Positions 19,771-28,824 of a DNA stretch of 45,040 nt are shown here, piece after piece; position 1 is the stretch's first letter; the number at the start of each line of letters is the position of its first letter. The position numbers and the translations under genes are program-made. The DNA comes from Deltaproteobacteria bacterium (lineage in GTDB: Bacteria; Myxococcota_A; Polyangia; DRWM01; JAAZOP01): contig JACRCZ010000122.1 in assembly GCA_016218765.1 (NCBI GenBank), forward strand, positions 1 through 45,040. Direction: 5' to 3'. The notes under the pieces were generated by a model. It searched no databases and was not told where the DNA came from. It was given only the letters and a program-made list of their open reading frames with translations.

Positions 19771-22700
19771 CTATTCCACCACTCCGGTCTCCACATCGGG
19801 CGGCGGAGATCCAAGCGGCCCGCAGCGGATGCTCGGGGAATACCGCCACAACGACACGCAGACGCCGAACCCGATGGATCCGGCGTCGTCGTTGTCGCCC
19901 AACCGCGTCTCGGCGATTCCGTCCGCGCGCGGAAGGAACGTCAGCTCCCACCGGAATGAATGATCGGGCTGCTCCTCCCGCCAGGGGAAGGCCCCTACCA
20001 TCCCGCGGCCGTCGGTCCGGAGGTAGAGACCAACCCCGGTCAGCGGGTAGTCGGGCATGGACGTCCAGTTGTCGCTCACCAGGCCTGCATGCCCGGGAAC
20101 GAAGCAGATCTCGCTCGCGGTGTCGCCGTCGCAGTCGTGGTACGCGCTTAGGTCGACCAGTCCCATGTAGTCGACTTGAGCCTTGTCCGGCGGAGCCTTC
20201 TCCCGATGAACCATCACGAACCAGCCGCCGCGGTCGTGCGTCGGTTCAGGGCGCCAGATCAGGGTGGGCTTCATCGCACTGCATGGGAACTGCGTGCCGT
20301 CGAGCATGACGTAATCGGGCACCCACTCGTTGTGGCTCTCGTCGAAGCGGAAGATCCGGAGCTGCGGGCCGATCGCGGGCGCGTCGTGGGTCGTGCAGAA
20401 ACCCATCGGCGCAACCAACATGAACAGGTCGTCGTAGCCTGGCCGATACGCGAGCGCGACGCCCGTTTCCGTCGTGACCGGGTCACCCGTGGGCGTCACC
20501 GCAGGCCCGAGGTCGAACCAGCTCTGCGAATCCTCGAGGTACAGTTGCACGTTCACCTGCCCGGTGCCGGGCTGCAAACCGTCCGTCACCGCGAGGAAGA
20601 TCCGCCCCGCGCTCGCTCGCTCCAACTCGACGTCAAGGGCGGCGTCGGGCAGGAACGACGCAGCGGCGTATTCCGGGCGAGTGAAATCCATGGGAACGCC
20701 CATGAGCGGCTGCGGGGTGCCGATCGTCCACTTCGGACCCCGTCGCAGCGGGTCCGCGTCGTCGAAAACCACCAGGGCGGCCCAGGAGCCGTCGGGCCGT
20801 TGGGTGCGTTCCGCGGCTACCGCGCCGACGTTGATGGCGCCCCAATCGATCCACGCCGATCGACCGCCCGGCGGCATGCAAGCGTCGGCCCCCGTGAAGC
20901 TGGAGCCGCATTCCTCCACGAAGCGGTCCGCCGGCCACAAGGCCGCATTCAGCGACGCGGAGCCGGGCTCACCGCGAGAGTAGAAGATGTAGTAGTAGTT
21001 GTCGCCGTACGCGCTGAACTCGAGGATCTGCGGCGTGCCGACGACGTCCCTATCCATGTGCCGGACACGGCCTATGGAGAACGTCGCGCAACCGGCAGGA
21101 GCGTAGTTCGCGGGCCAGACGACTGGGGACAGCGAGATCTCACCATCGCGGTTCCAGTCGAGGTCGTACGGGGGATCCGGCGTGCACGGGGGCGTGCAGA
21201 ACGGGGGCCGCGTTCCTCTCCCCCGCGTGAAGAACGTCTCGTTCACCTTCTGAAAATCACCCAGTTGCAGCATGGAACCCAGTCCGGTCGACGAGCGCGA
21301 TTCCAGCAGGGCGGTCGAGTCAATCGGATGACCCACGTACGTGCCTTCGGAGAAACCGACGTCCATGTCGCCGCTGAACAAGTAGCTCATGATGCTCAGG
21401 TAGCTGGGCTTGCACTGGGTTCTGCTGCGGACCGGCACGAATCCCGTCCTGGCATCGCCCCAGTGCTGTAGGTTCAGGTTGTGCCCCAGCTCGTGGCTCG
21501 TGGCGTCCCTCCCGCCGGGCCCGAACGTCTGGCCGTTGACCGCGGCGCGGCCCCCGGGCGTTCCACCCCAATGGAAAATCGGTTTCCGGTTCTCCGCCAG
21601 GTTCCCGGTGAATCGCTCGCCGTCTCCGGTCGACGGGCAGCGGTACTTGTCGCCGTCGCGCACGTCGCGCGAGAGGCAGTTCGCGCCGCCCCAGTTCCCG
21701 CAGGCCCATCCCCACGGGCACGTCTCTCCGATATCGAAGTGAGCCGTGACGCCGCGAGCGCCGTCCGGGTTGCGCACGCCGCGGCTCGTCGCGTCGTCCC
21801 AGGCGGGAAGCCTCGCGTAGACGCCGGCCACCACCTGCGCGTCGTCGGGGATCAAGTGCATCCTGTTGTCGTCAATGAGGGGACCCCGACAACGGCCAAT
21901 GTCCAGGGCGACCTGGTTGTCGTCCAAGCACCAGTCCACCTCGGCGAACACGTCCTTGTGGCGGGGGGACGCGCCCCACAGGCGCAGGTGCAGCGGGGGC
22001 TCCCAGGGTTCCGCCCGTTCGGCCACGCCGAGCACTTCGTCGGCATCGAAGATGCCGTCCGTGTCCGTGTCCCGCGGCCCGGGAACGAACCTGCAGTCGA
22101 GAAGCGGCGCCCTGCCGGACGTCTCCACGTAGAGGTTGTCCGGGCACGTGCGGAGGATCTTCTCGAGTTCGTTTCCCAGCCCGTCGCCATCGGTGTCGTT
22201 TCGCGGGTCAGTGCCGTGGTAGTCGTTGATGAAGAGGTCCGCCGTGCCGATCTGGTCGGGCCCGGCGCTCGCCACGATCGCGACGTAGCCGGAAGCATCG
22301 CCCGCGGCCTGCAGCTCCGACGTCAGGCCGGGACCGCCGTCGTTGTCATAGAACGCGAGGGTGCCGCCTGGCGCCAGGACGAACAGTGCCGGGTCGGGCG
22401 TCGAAGGGGTCAGCAATGGACACGCACTCCCGCGTTCGGGGATGCAGCTGGTGGTGGTGCTTGGGACGAGATGAAGTCGAAGGTCGCCGGGATCCGCGGG
22501 GTCCCAGGGAAGCCGTACGTGGGTTCCGCCGAAGGGAACGTCGCGCCGGATCTCGATCGAGTCCCACGTGTCGTACGGGTGCAGGAGCAGACCGATGTCG
22601 GCCACCCCCGACGAGCTGGGGTTGGCAGCGCGAATCACAACGAGATACCAGCCAGTCCCATCGTCGTTGTGGTACTCGAGCTCCGTGTAGGCCAGAACCG

Positions 22701-22980
22701 GGTGCGTGTCGGGGTAGGCGGGATGGACGAATCGGCTGACGCCGCCGCGGGTAACCTCGTCGGTCCCCTCCTTCAGAAGGTGGATCGTGGCCATCGCGCC
22801 CTCCGTGGTCGGCCGAACTTCGAACCTGTAGTCCCTGCCGACCTCGAGGTACGTGTAGTAGACGGGTACGTACGTTGCGGGGACCCTGAAATACGCATCC
22901 GCCATGCGGGCATCGCTCCCGGACGGCAACGTTGCAATCGCCAGGGCCAATACGACCGCCGGGCAGCCTCGGCTCGTCAT
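19771..22980 (-). CDS. Secreted metzincin-like zinc metalloprotease with EF-hand-like repeats
   Basis: The protein has 1069 residues. The ATG at 22980 overlaps the stop of the preceding gene (ATGA) and has GGAGGAGGTGG upstream. A signal peptide (CPAVVLALAIATLPSGSDA) is followed by beta-sandwich modules. Asp-rich Ca-binding-like segments (DTDGDGLGNELEKI, DTDTDGIFDADEVLG) come next. The extended zinc motif HELGHNLNLQH is at 496-506, and a Met-turn candidate, YLSIMSYL, lies downstream. HExxHxxxxxH plus Met-turn is diagnostic of metzincins; the subfamily (M43-like or other) is not resolved. The C-terminal half looks like a propeller or a lectin-like region of unknown role. Confidence 0.8.
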   Translation of the reverse strand: MTSRGCPAVVLALAIATLPSGSDARMADAYFRVPATYVPVYYTYLEVGRDYRFEVRPTTEGAMATIHLLKEGTDEVTRGGVSRFVHPAYPDTHPVLAYTELEYHNDDGTGWYLVVIRAANPSSSGVADIGLLLHPYDTWDSIEIRRDVPFGGTHVRLPWDPADPGDLRLHLVPSTTTSCIPERGSACPLLTPSTPDPALFVLAPGGTLAFYDNDGGPGLTSELQAAGDASGYVAIVASAGPDQIGTADLFINDYHGTDPRNDTDGDGLGNELEKILRTCPDNLYVETSGRAPLLDCRFVPGPRDTDTDGIFDADEVLGVAERAEPWEPPLHLRLWGASPRHKDVFAEVDWCLDDNQVALDIGRCRGPLIDDNRMHLIPDDAQVVAGVYARLPAWDDATSRGVRNPDGARGVTAHFDIGETCPWGWACGNWGGANCLSRDVRDGDKYRCPSTGDGERFTGNLAENRKPIFHWGGTPGGRAAVNGQTFGPGGRDATSHELGHNLNLQHWGDARTGFVPVRSRTQCKPSYLSIMSYLFSGDMDVGFSEGTYVGHPIDSTALLESRSSTGLGSMLQLGDFQKVNETFFTRGRGTRPPFCTPPCTPDPPYDLDWNRDGEISLSPVVWPANYAPAGCATFSIGRVRHMDRDVVGTPQILEFSAYGDNYYYIFYSRGEPGSASLNAALWPADRFVEECGSSFTGADACMPPGGRSAWIDWGAINVGAVAAERTQRPDGSWAALVVFDDADPLRRGPKWTIGTPQPLMGVPMDFTRPEYAAASFLPDAALDVELERASAGRIFLAVTDGLQPGTGQVNVQLYLEDSQSWFDLGPAVTPTGDPVTTETGVALAYRPGYDDLFMLVAPMGFCTTHDAPAIGPQLRIFRFDESHNEWVPDYVMLDGTQFPCSAMKPTLIWRPEPTHDRGGWFVMVHREKAPPDKAQVDYMGLVDLSAYHDCDGDTASEICFVPGHAGLVSDNWTSMPDYPLTGVGLYLRTDGRGMVGAFPWREEQPDHSFRWELTFLPRADGIAETRLGDNDDAGSIGFGVCVSLWRYSPSIRCGPLGSPPPDVETGVVE

Positions 22981-25900
22981 GGCTCCACCTCCTCCCGCAA
23001 CGGATCCGGTACACAGTGGACGCCCGCGAAATGCGCCGCCGTCACGGCGCCGAGGATTTCCTGCCGCCGGGAGAGGGGCAGCGAGCCGAACTCCGGGTAG
23101 TCCGACTCCACCTCCTGCGCGGCGGCCCTCAGCGCCGCAACCGCCTCCGGGCACGCCGAGGGAGGCGGTTCGTTGGTGGTAACACGCGGGAGCAGGAAGA
23201 CGTCCGTGGTCGCGTCGACCGGCACCACCGGAAACCACGGGCGGTTGGGGGTGATGGTGCCGACGTTCGCTGCGGACAGGGTGTCGATCAAACAGGAGGC
23301 AGCTCCGGGGTCCGACGGATCCGGTTCCTCGTCCCGAGCGCAGGGCGGTCCGTGGCCGGCGCCGGTGTACGTGCGAACCAACTCGACCTGCACGTCGTAT
23401 TTCACGGGCTTGCCGTCGGGCGTCAGTTCACCGGCGTCGCCCGCGCCGTTCCAATCGACGGCGACCATCTCCACCGACGTCTCCGCGGAGCCAGAGGCGA
23501 CCGGTTGGGTGGCGTTCAGCGTCTGGAGAACTTCGCCGCTCGTCGCATCATGAAGAACCCACTGGGCCTCGAGGCGAAACTCGTGGTTCCGGGAACGGCC
23601 CGCGAGGCCGTTTACGTGCTGCACCTCGACCGAGAGGGACAGGCTTGCCGTCTCCGTACCCGGGTCGAACGGGTCCGGCGTCGCGTTGGCCGAGACGATT
23701 TCGATCTTCCCCCTTGTTCCCGGGATGGAGTTGGTCGGGGTCACGGACCGGACAGTGACCGCCACAGTGCCCTCGCCGGGGACGGTGTAGCGGTCGTACA
23801 GGAGGGCGACCGCGGCAAGAGTGTAGGCGCCGTCAGGCGGGGACCATGAGCCCGAAAACGTCCCATCGGATGTCGTGGTCACGGTCGCGACGGGGGCGCC
23901 GTTGGCGCTGATGGTGACGGCGGACGACGCCGGCGCAAGGCCCTTCACGATCAGCGGGATCGCGGTGATGATCTGCCCGTTCGCCGGCACGGTGATCACC
24001 GGTTGCCTGGCCTGCGGCGCACCGATCGTGAAGGAGAGAAGATCCGAACACGGGGAGGAGTTGCCGGCCAGGTCGGTCGCCGAGCCGCACACGGTGTACG
24101 TGCCGGCAGCGAACCCCGCCCCGGCCCCGGCGACGAACGCGCCAAGGCCGTCGGCAATCGCGGTCGAGACGACCACGCCGCCTGACAAGCAACTCGCGGG
24201 AGAGGATGCACCCGCCGGGCAGCGGGTGATCGAGATGCGGGTGCGCGGTTCTGCCTCCCCGCGGATCTGATCAAGCCGGCCCGGCAGCACCGCCCCGGGC
24301 GCCGGGTAGATCAGCGTCGGGCTCTCCGGCGTGGCCACGTCGCAGTCGTCGCCGTCTCCGATGCCGTCCGAGTTCGCCTGGTAGTAATTGGCGACGGTCG
24401 GGCAGTTGTCCCACGAGTCGGGAATGCCGTCGTGGTCGCCATCGACCCCGCAGCCGGGAGAACCGCCGCCGATCCACGCATCGGCGGCCGAGTAGGCGTA
24501 CGAGTCCACGACGTCTCCGCGGTTGCTGTCCACCCCAGGCTCGAACAGCGGCCCAGGACAACCGTGACCCCAATACGAACCCATCGACGACCAGCTTACC
24601 TCGACCGGCCCGAATGTCGAGTCCACCCCGACGGTCAAGGCCGCCACGTTGTTGTGGCGGAATACATTGGGCCACGCGTCCGGGCCGTCGAGACGGAGTC
24701 CCGAGCTCGGTCCCACGATGTCGTTCTCCACGATCTCGTTGCCGGTCGCGACCGACAAGCGAACGCCGCAGGTCGAGTCGCCATCGAGGACGTTTCCAGT
24801 CACACGCGTGGTCGTGACGGGGTCCGGCAGGAAGGTCCCGTCCGGCATCTTGTACATCTGGCCGACGAGTTGCAGACCGCTGGGCTGAACGTTCGCCCCC
24901 GACGCCATCGTGACGTGATTGTCCCGGATGTCGTTCGTGTTCGCCGGTCCCACGAGGGAGATTCCGGCGTCGAATGCGCCGGTGATCGTGTTGCCCGCCA
25001 GCGTCGCCCCGGCGCCGGGCCCGACCTGGATCCCCGTGCGGTCGCCGAGAAACGTGCAGTTCTCCACCCGCAGTCCCTGGACGCTCCAGCCCTGGAGCCC
25101 GATACCGAACGCCTCGTCCCACGTCGCGCCGCCGACCGTGCAGTTCCGGACCGTGACGTTCACCGGCGCCGAACCGCCGATGTTCGCCCACTGGCTCCCC
25201 ACGACGATGCCGACACCCGCACTCGGCTTCGGCGCCGTCTGCTTCACCGAGTGCCCGTCGCAATCCAGCGTCTGGTCCGCGCTGATGATCTCGATCGCCC
25301 CGATCACGTCCGTGGTCAGCGTGCAGGTGTCGCCGACACGGACACCCACGGTCCCGCACTGGTCCTTCGCCGGATCGTCGCTGATGATCGTCGTGCCCGG
25401 GCCCGGCTCGACCCAGAGGACCTTGGGGGCGTCGAGCGTCGTCGACACCGTCACCGTGCCGCCATCGGCCGGACGGACGACCTCGAATTCCTCGTAGCTG
25501 CCTAGAAACACGTACTGGTCGGTGTCCGTCGGCAGCCCGACAAGCGTGACATCCACCGGTACGTCGTCGCCCCGGCCGAGAGCCAGCGTGACGATCGTAG
25601 GCGCGACGCTGAGGCGCGCGAAGACCTCGGCCGACGTGTCCACCACGATGCCGTTCAGCTCGAAGTGGTCGCCGACCCCGCTGGTCTCGTCGGCCAGAGG
25701 CAGCAGGCCATAGGTCGAGAAATGCTCCAGCTTCGCCGCTGCGGCGCCCTCGTCGGAGCGGTGCTCCCCGCCGGCAAGGTGTCTCCACGACCCGTGTTCC
25801 AGCACCGCGACGCGCAGGTCCTCGGCCTCCGCACCCGCCGGCAACTCCGACTCGTCGTAGGCGATGGACAGCGTCGGAGCAACGGCGAACACCACGTCGT

Positions 25901-26156
25901 CGGGCCCAAGCTCGAACACGGGACCGACTGCGCCCCAAGGCGCTTCCAGAGCCTCGCGGATCGTGATCGTCGCCCCCGCGGGCAGCGCGCCGGCAGGGAT
26001 CGCCAGCGTGAGCCTTCCGTGCTCGATGATCCGGCCCCGCCCGTCGACGGCGTACGAGACCGTCGCGCCGGGCTCGGGAACGTTCCGCGGCCCCTCGCGT
26101 CCGCAGGCCAGAACGACAACGGAGAGCGTTACCCAACGAACCATGCGCCTACTCAT
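22977..26156 (-). CDS. Lipoprotein with right-handed parallel beta-helix and Ig-like domains
   Basis: The protein has 1059 residues. The ATG at 26156 has GGAGGAGGGAG upstream, and a short signal peptide ends at VVVLAC. The N-terminal part (IPAGALPAGATITIREAL) resembles a ZU5/GAIN-like beta domain. The centre, residues ~330-560, repeats the PbH1 pattern of NosD-type beta-helices (VTVRNCTV, LRVENCTFLGDRTGIQV, TLAGNTITGAFDAGI, TRVTGNVLDG, NEIVENDIVGPSSGL). A TSP3-like Ca segment (DGDHDGIPDSWDNCP) and Ig-like repeats follow (GTYTVCGSATDLAGNSSPC). Parallel beta-helices often bind or cut polysaccharide. First gene of the three-gene operon; the upstream 612 bases must hold its promoter. Confidence 0.78.
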   Translation of the reverse strand: MSRRMVRWVTLSVVVLACGREGPRNVPEPGATVSYAVDGRGRIIEHGRLTLAIPAGALPAGATITIREALEAPWGAVGPVFELGPDDVVFAVAPTLSIAYDESELPAGAEAEDLRVAVLEHGSWRHLAGGEHRSDEGAAAAKLEHFSTYGLLPLADETSGVGDHFELNGIVVDTSAEVFARLSVAPTIVTLALGRGDDVPVDVTLVGLPTDTDQYVFLGSYEEFEVVRPADGGTVTVSTTLDAPKVLWVEPGPGTTIISDDPAKDQCGTVGVRVGDTCTLTTDVIGAIEIISADQTLDCDGHSVKQTAPKPSAGVGIVVGSQWANIGGSAPVNVTVRNCTVGGATWDEAFGIGLQGWSVQGLRVENCTFLGDRTGIQVGPGAGATLAGNTITGAFDAGISLVGPANTNDIRDNHVTMASGANVQPSGLQLVGQMYKMPDGTFLPDPVTTTRVTGNVLDGDSTCGVRLSVATGNEIVENDIVGPSSGLRLDGPDAWPNVFRHNNVAALTVGVDSTFGPVEVSWSSMGSYWGHGCPGPLFEPGVDSNRGDVVDSYAYSAADAWIGGGSPGCGVDGDHDGIPDSWDNCPTVANYYQANSDGIGDGDDCDVATPESPTLIYPAPGAVLPGRLDQIRGEAEPRTRISITRCPAGASSPASCLSGGVVVSTAIADGLGAFVAGAGAGFAAGTYTVCGSATDLAGNSSPCSDLLSFTIGAPQARQPVITVPANGQIITAIPLIVKGLAPASSAVTISANGAPVATVTTTSDGTFSGSWSPPDGAYTLAAVALLYDRYTVPGEGTVAVTVRSVTPTNSIPGTRGKIEIVSANATPDPFDPGTETASLSLSVEVQHVNGLAGRSRNHEFRLEAQWVLHDATSGEVLQTLNATQPVASGSAETSVEMVAVDWNGAGDAGELTPDGKPVKYDVQVELVRTYTGAGHGPPCARDEEPDPSDPGAASCLIDTLSAANVGTITPNRPWFPVVPVDATTDVFLLPRVTTNEPPPSACPEAVAALRAAAQEVESDYPEFGSLPLSRRQEILGAVTAAHFAGVHCVPDPLREEVEP

Positions 26157-26768
26157 GATCTCCCTCCTCCTCTGCTTCCAGCGACTCCGGAACCGGGGCC
26201 GGCTACGGCACGAACGGTGCGCAATTCCGACAGCGACGGGACGCGGAGCGGACGCCGCCCGACGGGCGCGACGTTTAGAGGATGCCGACGGACAAGAAAT
26301 GTAGGTGCATGTACGGGGGGGGGCGTACAGTCGGGCCGACGGCCATCTTGACCAGCGCGAAGTCGCGCATGGTCGTGGTCGGAGCGAGCGTGATGCGGGA
26401 CGTGACGGCCACGCACAACCGAAGCGGCCGGATCGGCGCCGCCGCGCCGTGCGATCGACCCCGCCGCGGCGACCGAGTAATCCGCTCTCCCACACGGATC
26501 CTCATGTCGAACTCCCGAACTTGGTAGTCAGGATCCCCCCAAACTCGACGGCCGTCAACAGAAACGATCGGCGTGAAACGATCGGCGAAACGATCGGCGA
26601 TGAAGATCGACGGCAGCTTGAAGTGGGCGCTTCGGCGCTCTGCGTCACGTCCCTGCTGCAACCCCCAAGCGCGAGCGCCGCGGGTCAACGGCGGCACCAG
26701 GGACGCCGGGCCCGCTTGCCGTGCCGCGGCGTCGCGCGATAGTTTCGCCGCCGAAGGAGCGGCGCGGC
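26157..26768. other. Gene-poor divergent intergenic region
   Basis: These 612 bases lie between two divergent genes. A minus-strand open frame at 26275-26697 (140 codons) includes a plausible-looking segment, VDGRRVWGDPDYQVREFDM. It has no recognisable family and no ribosome binding site, so I do not call it as a gene; a decayed remnant is possible. A run of nine Gs lies at ~26320. The three GAAACGATCGGCG copies at 26561-26599 are described separately. The promoters for 26156 (minus) and 26769 (plus) must lie here. Confidence 0.5.
26561..26599. promoter_or_regulatory. Three direct repeats GAAACGATCGGCG (iteron-like)
   Basis: Copies at 26561-26573, 26575-26587 and 26587-26599 are spaced 14 and 12 bases apart, near one helical turn. 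Each contains the palindrome CGATCG. They lie about 170 bases before the radical SAM gene at 26769. They look like a regulator-binding array, but could instead be a short local duplication. Confidence 0.4.
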
Positions 26769-27812
26769 ATGACGGGTCCGCTGGTCGCGCGAAACACCGT
26801 TGCCAACGTCGTGCTCGACGCGCTCGGGATGCGCGAGCGCGCGGCGTACCACCCGATCGCCGTCTGCTGGATCGTCACCTACCGCTGCGAGCTGGCCTGC
26901 CCGTACTGCGTCGAGAACGTCCGCCACCGCTGTCCCGACGGCGTGCCGCGCGAGCTGGGCACCGCGGACGCCGTTCGCACGCTGCGCGGCATCCGCGAGG
27001 TCTGCGACGCGATCGATCTCTCGGGGGGCGAACCGACGCTGCGCCACGACCTGCCGCGCCTCCTCGCCGTCTGCCGCGACCTGGGCTTCGCCGACATCAC
27101 CCTCAACACCAACGGACTGCACCTGGACGACAACCCGGAGTGGCTGCGCGACGTCGACTGCGTCCTGGTCGGCGTCGATAGCCTCCGGCCGGAAGGCTTC
27201 GTGCGCATCACCGGCGGCACCCCGGAGCAGCACCGGCGCCAGCTTTCGAACCTCGAGCGCCTGCGGCGCCTGCGCGACGACTTCGGCTTTGACCTCGGAC
27301 TGTGCACCGTCCTGGTGCCCGGAATGCTCGACGAGCTGGAGCCGATCCTCGACTGGTGCTTCGCCCACGGCGTGGGCCTGGCCGTCTCGCCGTTCATCGA
27401 CCGCGAGCTTCACGTGGCCGAGGCGCTGCGGCGCGATTCGGCATACTTCGAGACGTGCGCGCGGCTGGTCGAGTATCGCCGCCGCGGGCTGCCGCTGGCC
27501 GGGTCGCTCGGCTACTACGAAACCCTGCGCGACGGCGGGCCGCACCACTGCTTCCCGATGGCGAATCTGACGCTCGACCCGCTGGGCCGCATCTTCTGGC
27601 CGTGCGGCGAGATCCAGCGCCCCGGACCGAGCTTCCTCGAGGGGAAACCGTTCCGCCGGATGATCGACGAGGCGCGCGCGTGCTGGGGTCCGATGCCGGA
27701 CTGCCGCGACCGCTGCCCGTTCGCGTGCCGCATGCTGTACTCCGACCTCCTGGCCCGCCCCCTGCGCCTGGCGGCGGAGGCGCGGCACCTGCGGACGTAC
27801 CGCCGGGGATAG
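26769..27812 (+). CDS. Radical SAM protein with SPASM-like C-terminus
   Basis: The protein has 347 residues; ATG 26769 has AAGGAG 9 bases upstream. The cluster motif is CELACPYC (Cys40, 44, 47). The SAM-binding LSGGEPTLRHD, the LNTNGLHL strand and the VDSLRPEGF region follow in normal order. C-terminal cysteines (HHCFPM, IFWPCGEI, CWGPMPDCRDRCPFAC) make a SPASM-like set. The segment before the cluster, HPIAVCWIVTYRCELACP, resembles that of the radical SAM protein at 12559, so the two may be distant paralogues. No obvious substrate gene is adjacent. It converges with the hydrolase gene, 4 bases apart. Confidence 0.85.
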   Translation: MTGPLVARNTVANVVLDALGMRERAAYHPIAVCWIVTYRCELACPYCVENVRHRCPDGVPRELGTADAVRTLRGIREVCDAIDLSGGEPTLRHDLPRLLAVCRDLGFADITLNTNGLHLDDNPEWLRDVDCVLVGVDSLRPEGFVRITGGTPEQHRRQLSNLERLRRLRDDFGFDLGLCTVLVPGMLDELEPILDWCFAHGVGLAVSPFIDRELHVAEALRRDSAYFETCARLVEYRRRGLPLAGSLGYYETLRDGGPHHCFPMANLTLDPLGRIFWPCGEIQRPGPSFLEGKPFRRMIDEARACWGPMPDCRDRCPFACRMLYSDLLARPLRLAAEARHLRTYRRG

Positions 27813-27816
27813 CGAA

Positions 27817-28824
27817 TCAGTCGCCCGCCAGGAGCGGGGCCAGGGCGCCGAACAGGCGCAACATCTCGCCGACGGGCGGGACGGCCGCCGGCTCGCGCCG
27901 CTGCAGCAGCGTCGTCAACACGAGGCGATGTCGCTCGCCGCCCTGCAGCCCACGCAGCTCCTCGAACAGCGCCTCCGAATGGCTGCACGGAACGACGAAA
28001 TCGTGCCGGTCGTGCACCAGGCTCACCGGACAGCGCAGGCCGGACAAACGCCCCGCGGGAGAAGACGCCTCGAACGCCTCCCGCGTCGCGTCGTCCTCCT
28101 TCGCCGGCGGCAGCGCCAGGTCGCGCACGTGTCGCTCGTGGATCGCCTGCTTCTCGGCCAGGGCCGCGGCGTGGCAGAACCGGCGGAGCAGGTCCTCGAT
28201 CGCCTCGCGTGCCTCGGCGCAGAGCGCCAACGCCTCCCGGTGGCGCCAGGCCAGGACGAGCCGGGCGTAGATCCGGTCGTCTCGCTCGGCGTCGGACGCC
28301 GCGGGCGTCTCCCACGACGCGCGGTAGTGCTCGTGCAGCTCGCGGACCGAGCGGCACGGCCCGAAGGCGAGGACGAAGCGCGGGAGCGGCGCGACGTCGG
28401 GGCGCGCCGCGACCCGCAGGGCGTGGGTCGCGCCGTAGCTGAAGCCGACGAGTCCGGGGCTTCCCGGACCGGCCGCGGCGGACTGCCGGACGGCGTCGGC
28501 CAGGACGTCGAGGTCGGCGGGATCCCAGCGGCAGTCGGCGAGGCCGGGGAGGTGCGGGACGAGGCAGCGGACGCCGGCGCGGGCGGCGGCGCGGGCGAAG
28601 TGCTCCAGCCGGGGCTCGGCCTTCCCGTTCGGCGTCATGCCGTGCACGAGGACCGCGGTACACCGCGGCTTCCCGTCGCGGGGCGCATACTCGTCGCAGC
28701 GCGTTCCGCCGGCCGTCCGCTGATCGCGGCGCTCGCCGACGCCGGGGTCGGGGCCGAGGCCCCCGGGGAAGCGGGCGACGCGGGCGAGGAACGCGGCGAG
28801 CCGCAGCAGGTCAGAGGGTCCCAT
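27817..28824 (-). CDS. Alpha/beta hydrolase
   Basis: The protein has ~335 residues. Landmarks are TAVLVHGMTPNGKAEPRLEH (oxyanion-type HG), the nucleophile elbow VGFSYGATHAL and a late acid strand CPVSLVHDRHDFVVPC; the catalytic His is probably in GERHRLVLT. No signal peptide is seen, so it is probably cytosolic. The substrate is unknown. The start is ATG 28824, which has AGGA five bases upstream, or ATG 28830, two codons earlier. The gene overlaps the 3' end of the rhodanese-membrane gene by 14 bases, indicating one transcript. Confidence 0.78.
   Translation of the reverse strand: MGPSDLLRLAAFLARVARFPGGLGPDPGVGERRDQRTAGGTRCDEYAPRDGKPRCTAVLVHGMTPNGKAEPRLEHFARAAARAGVRCLVPHLPGLADCRWDPADLDVLADAVRQSAAAGPGSPGLVGFSYGATHALRVAARPDVAPLPRFVLAFGPCRSVRELHEHYRASWETPAASDAERDDRIYARLVLAWRHREALALCAEAREAIEDLLRRFCHAAALAEKQAIHERHVRDLALPPAKEDDATREAFEASSPAGRLSGLRCPVSLVHDRHDFVVPCSHSEALFEELRGLQGGERHRLVLTTLLQRREPAAVPPVGEMLRLFGALAPLLAGD

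Noticed and set aside
26275..26697. Minus-strand 140-codon frame in the gene-poor region
   Set aside because: No ribosome binding site or family match; the repeated CGATCG array generates part of the sequence. Kept only as a note in the intergenic entry.
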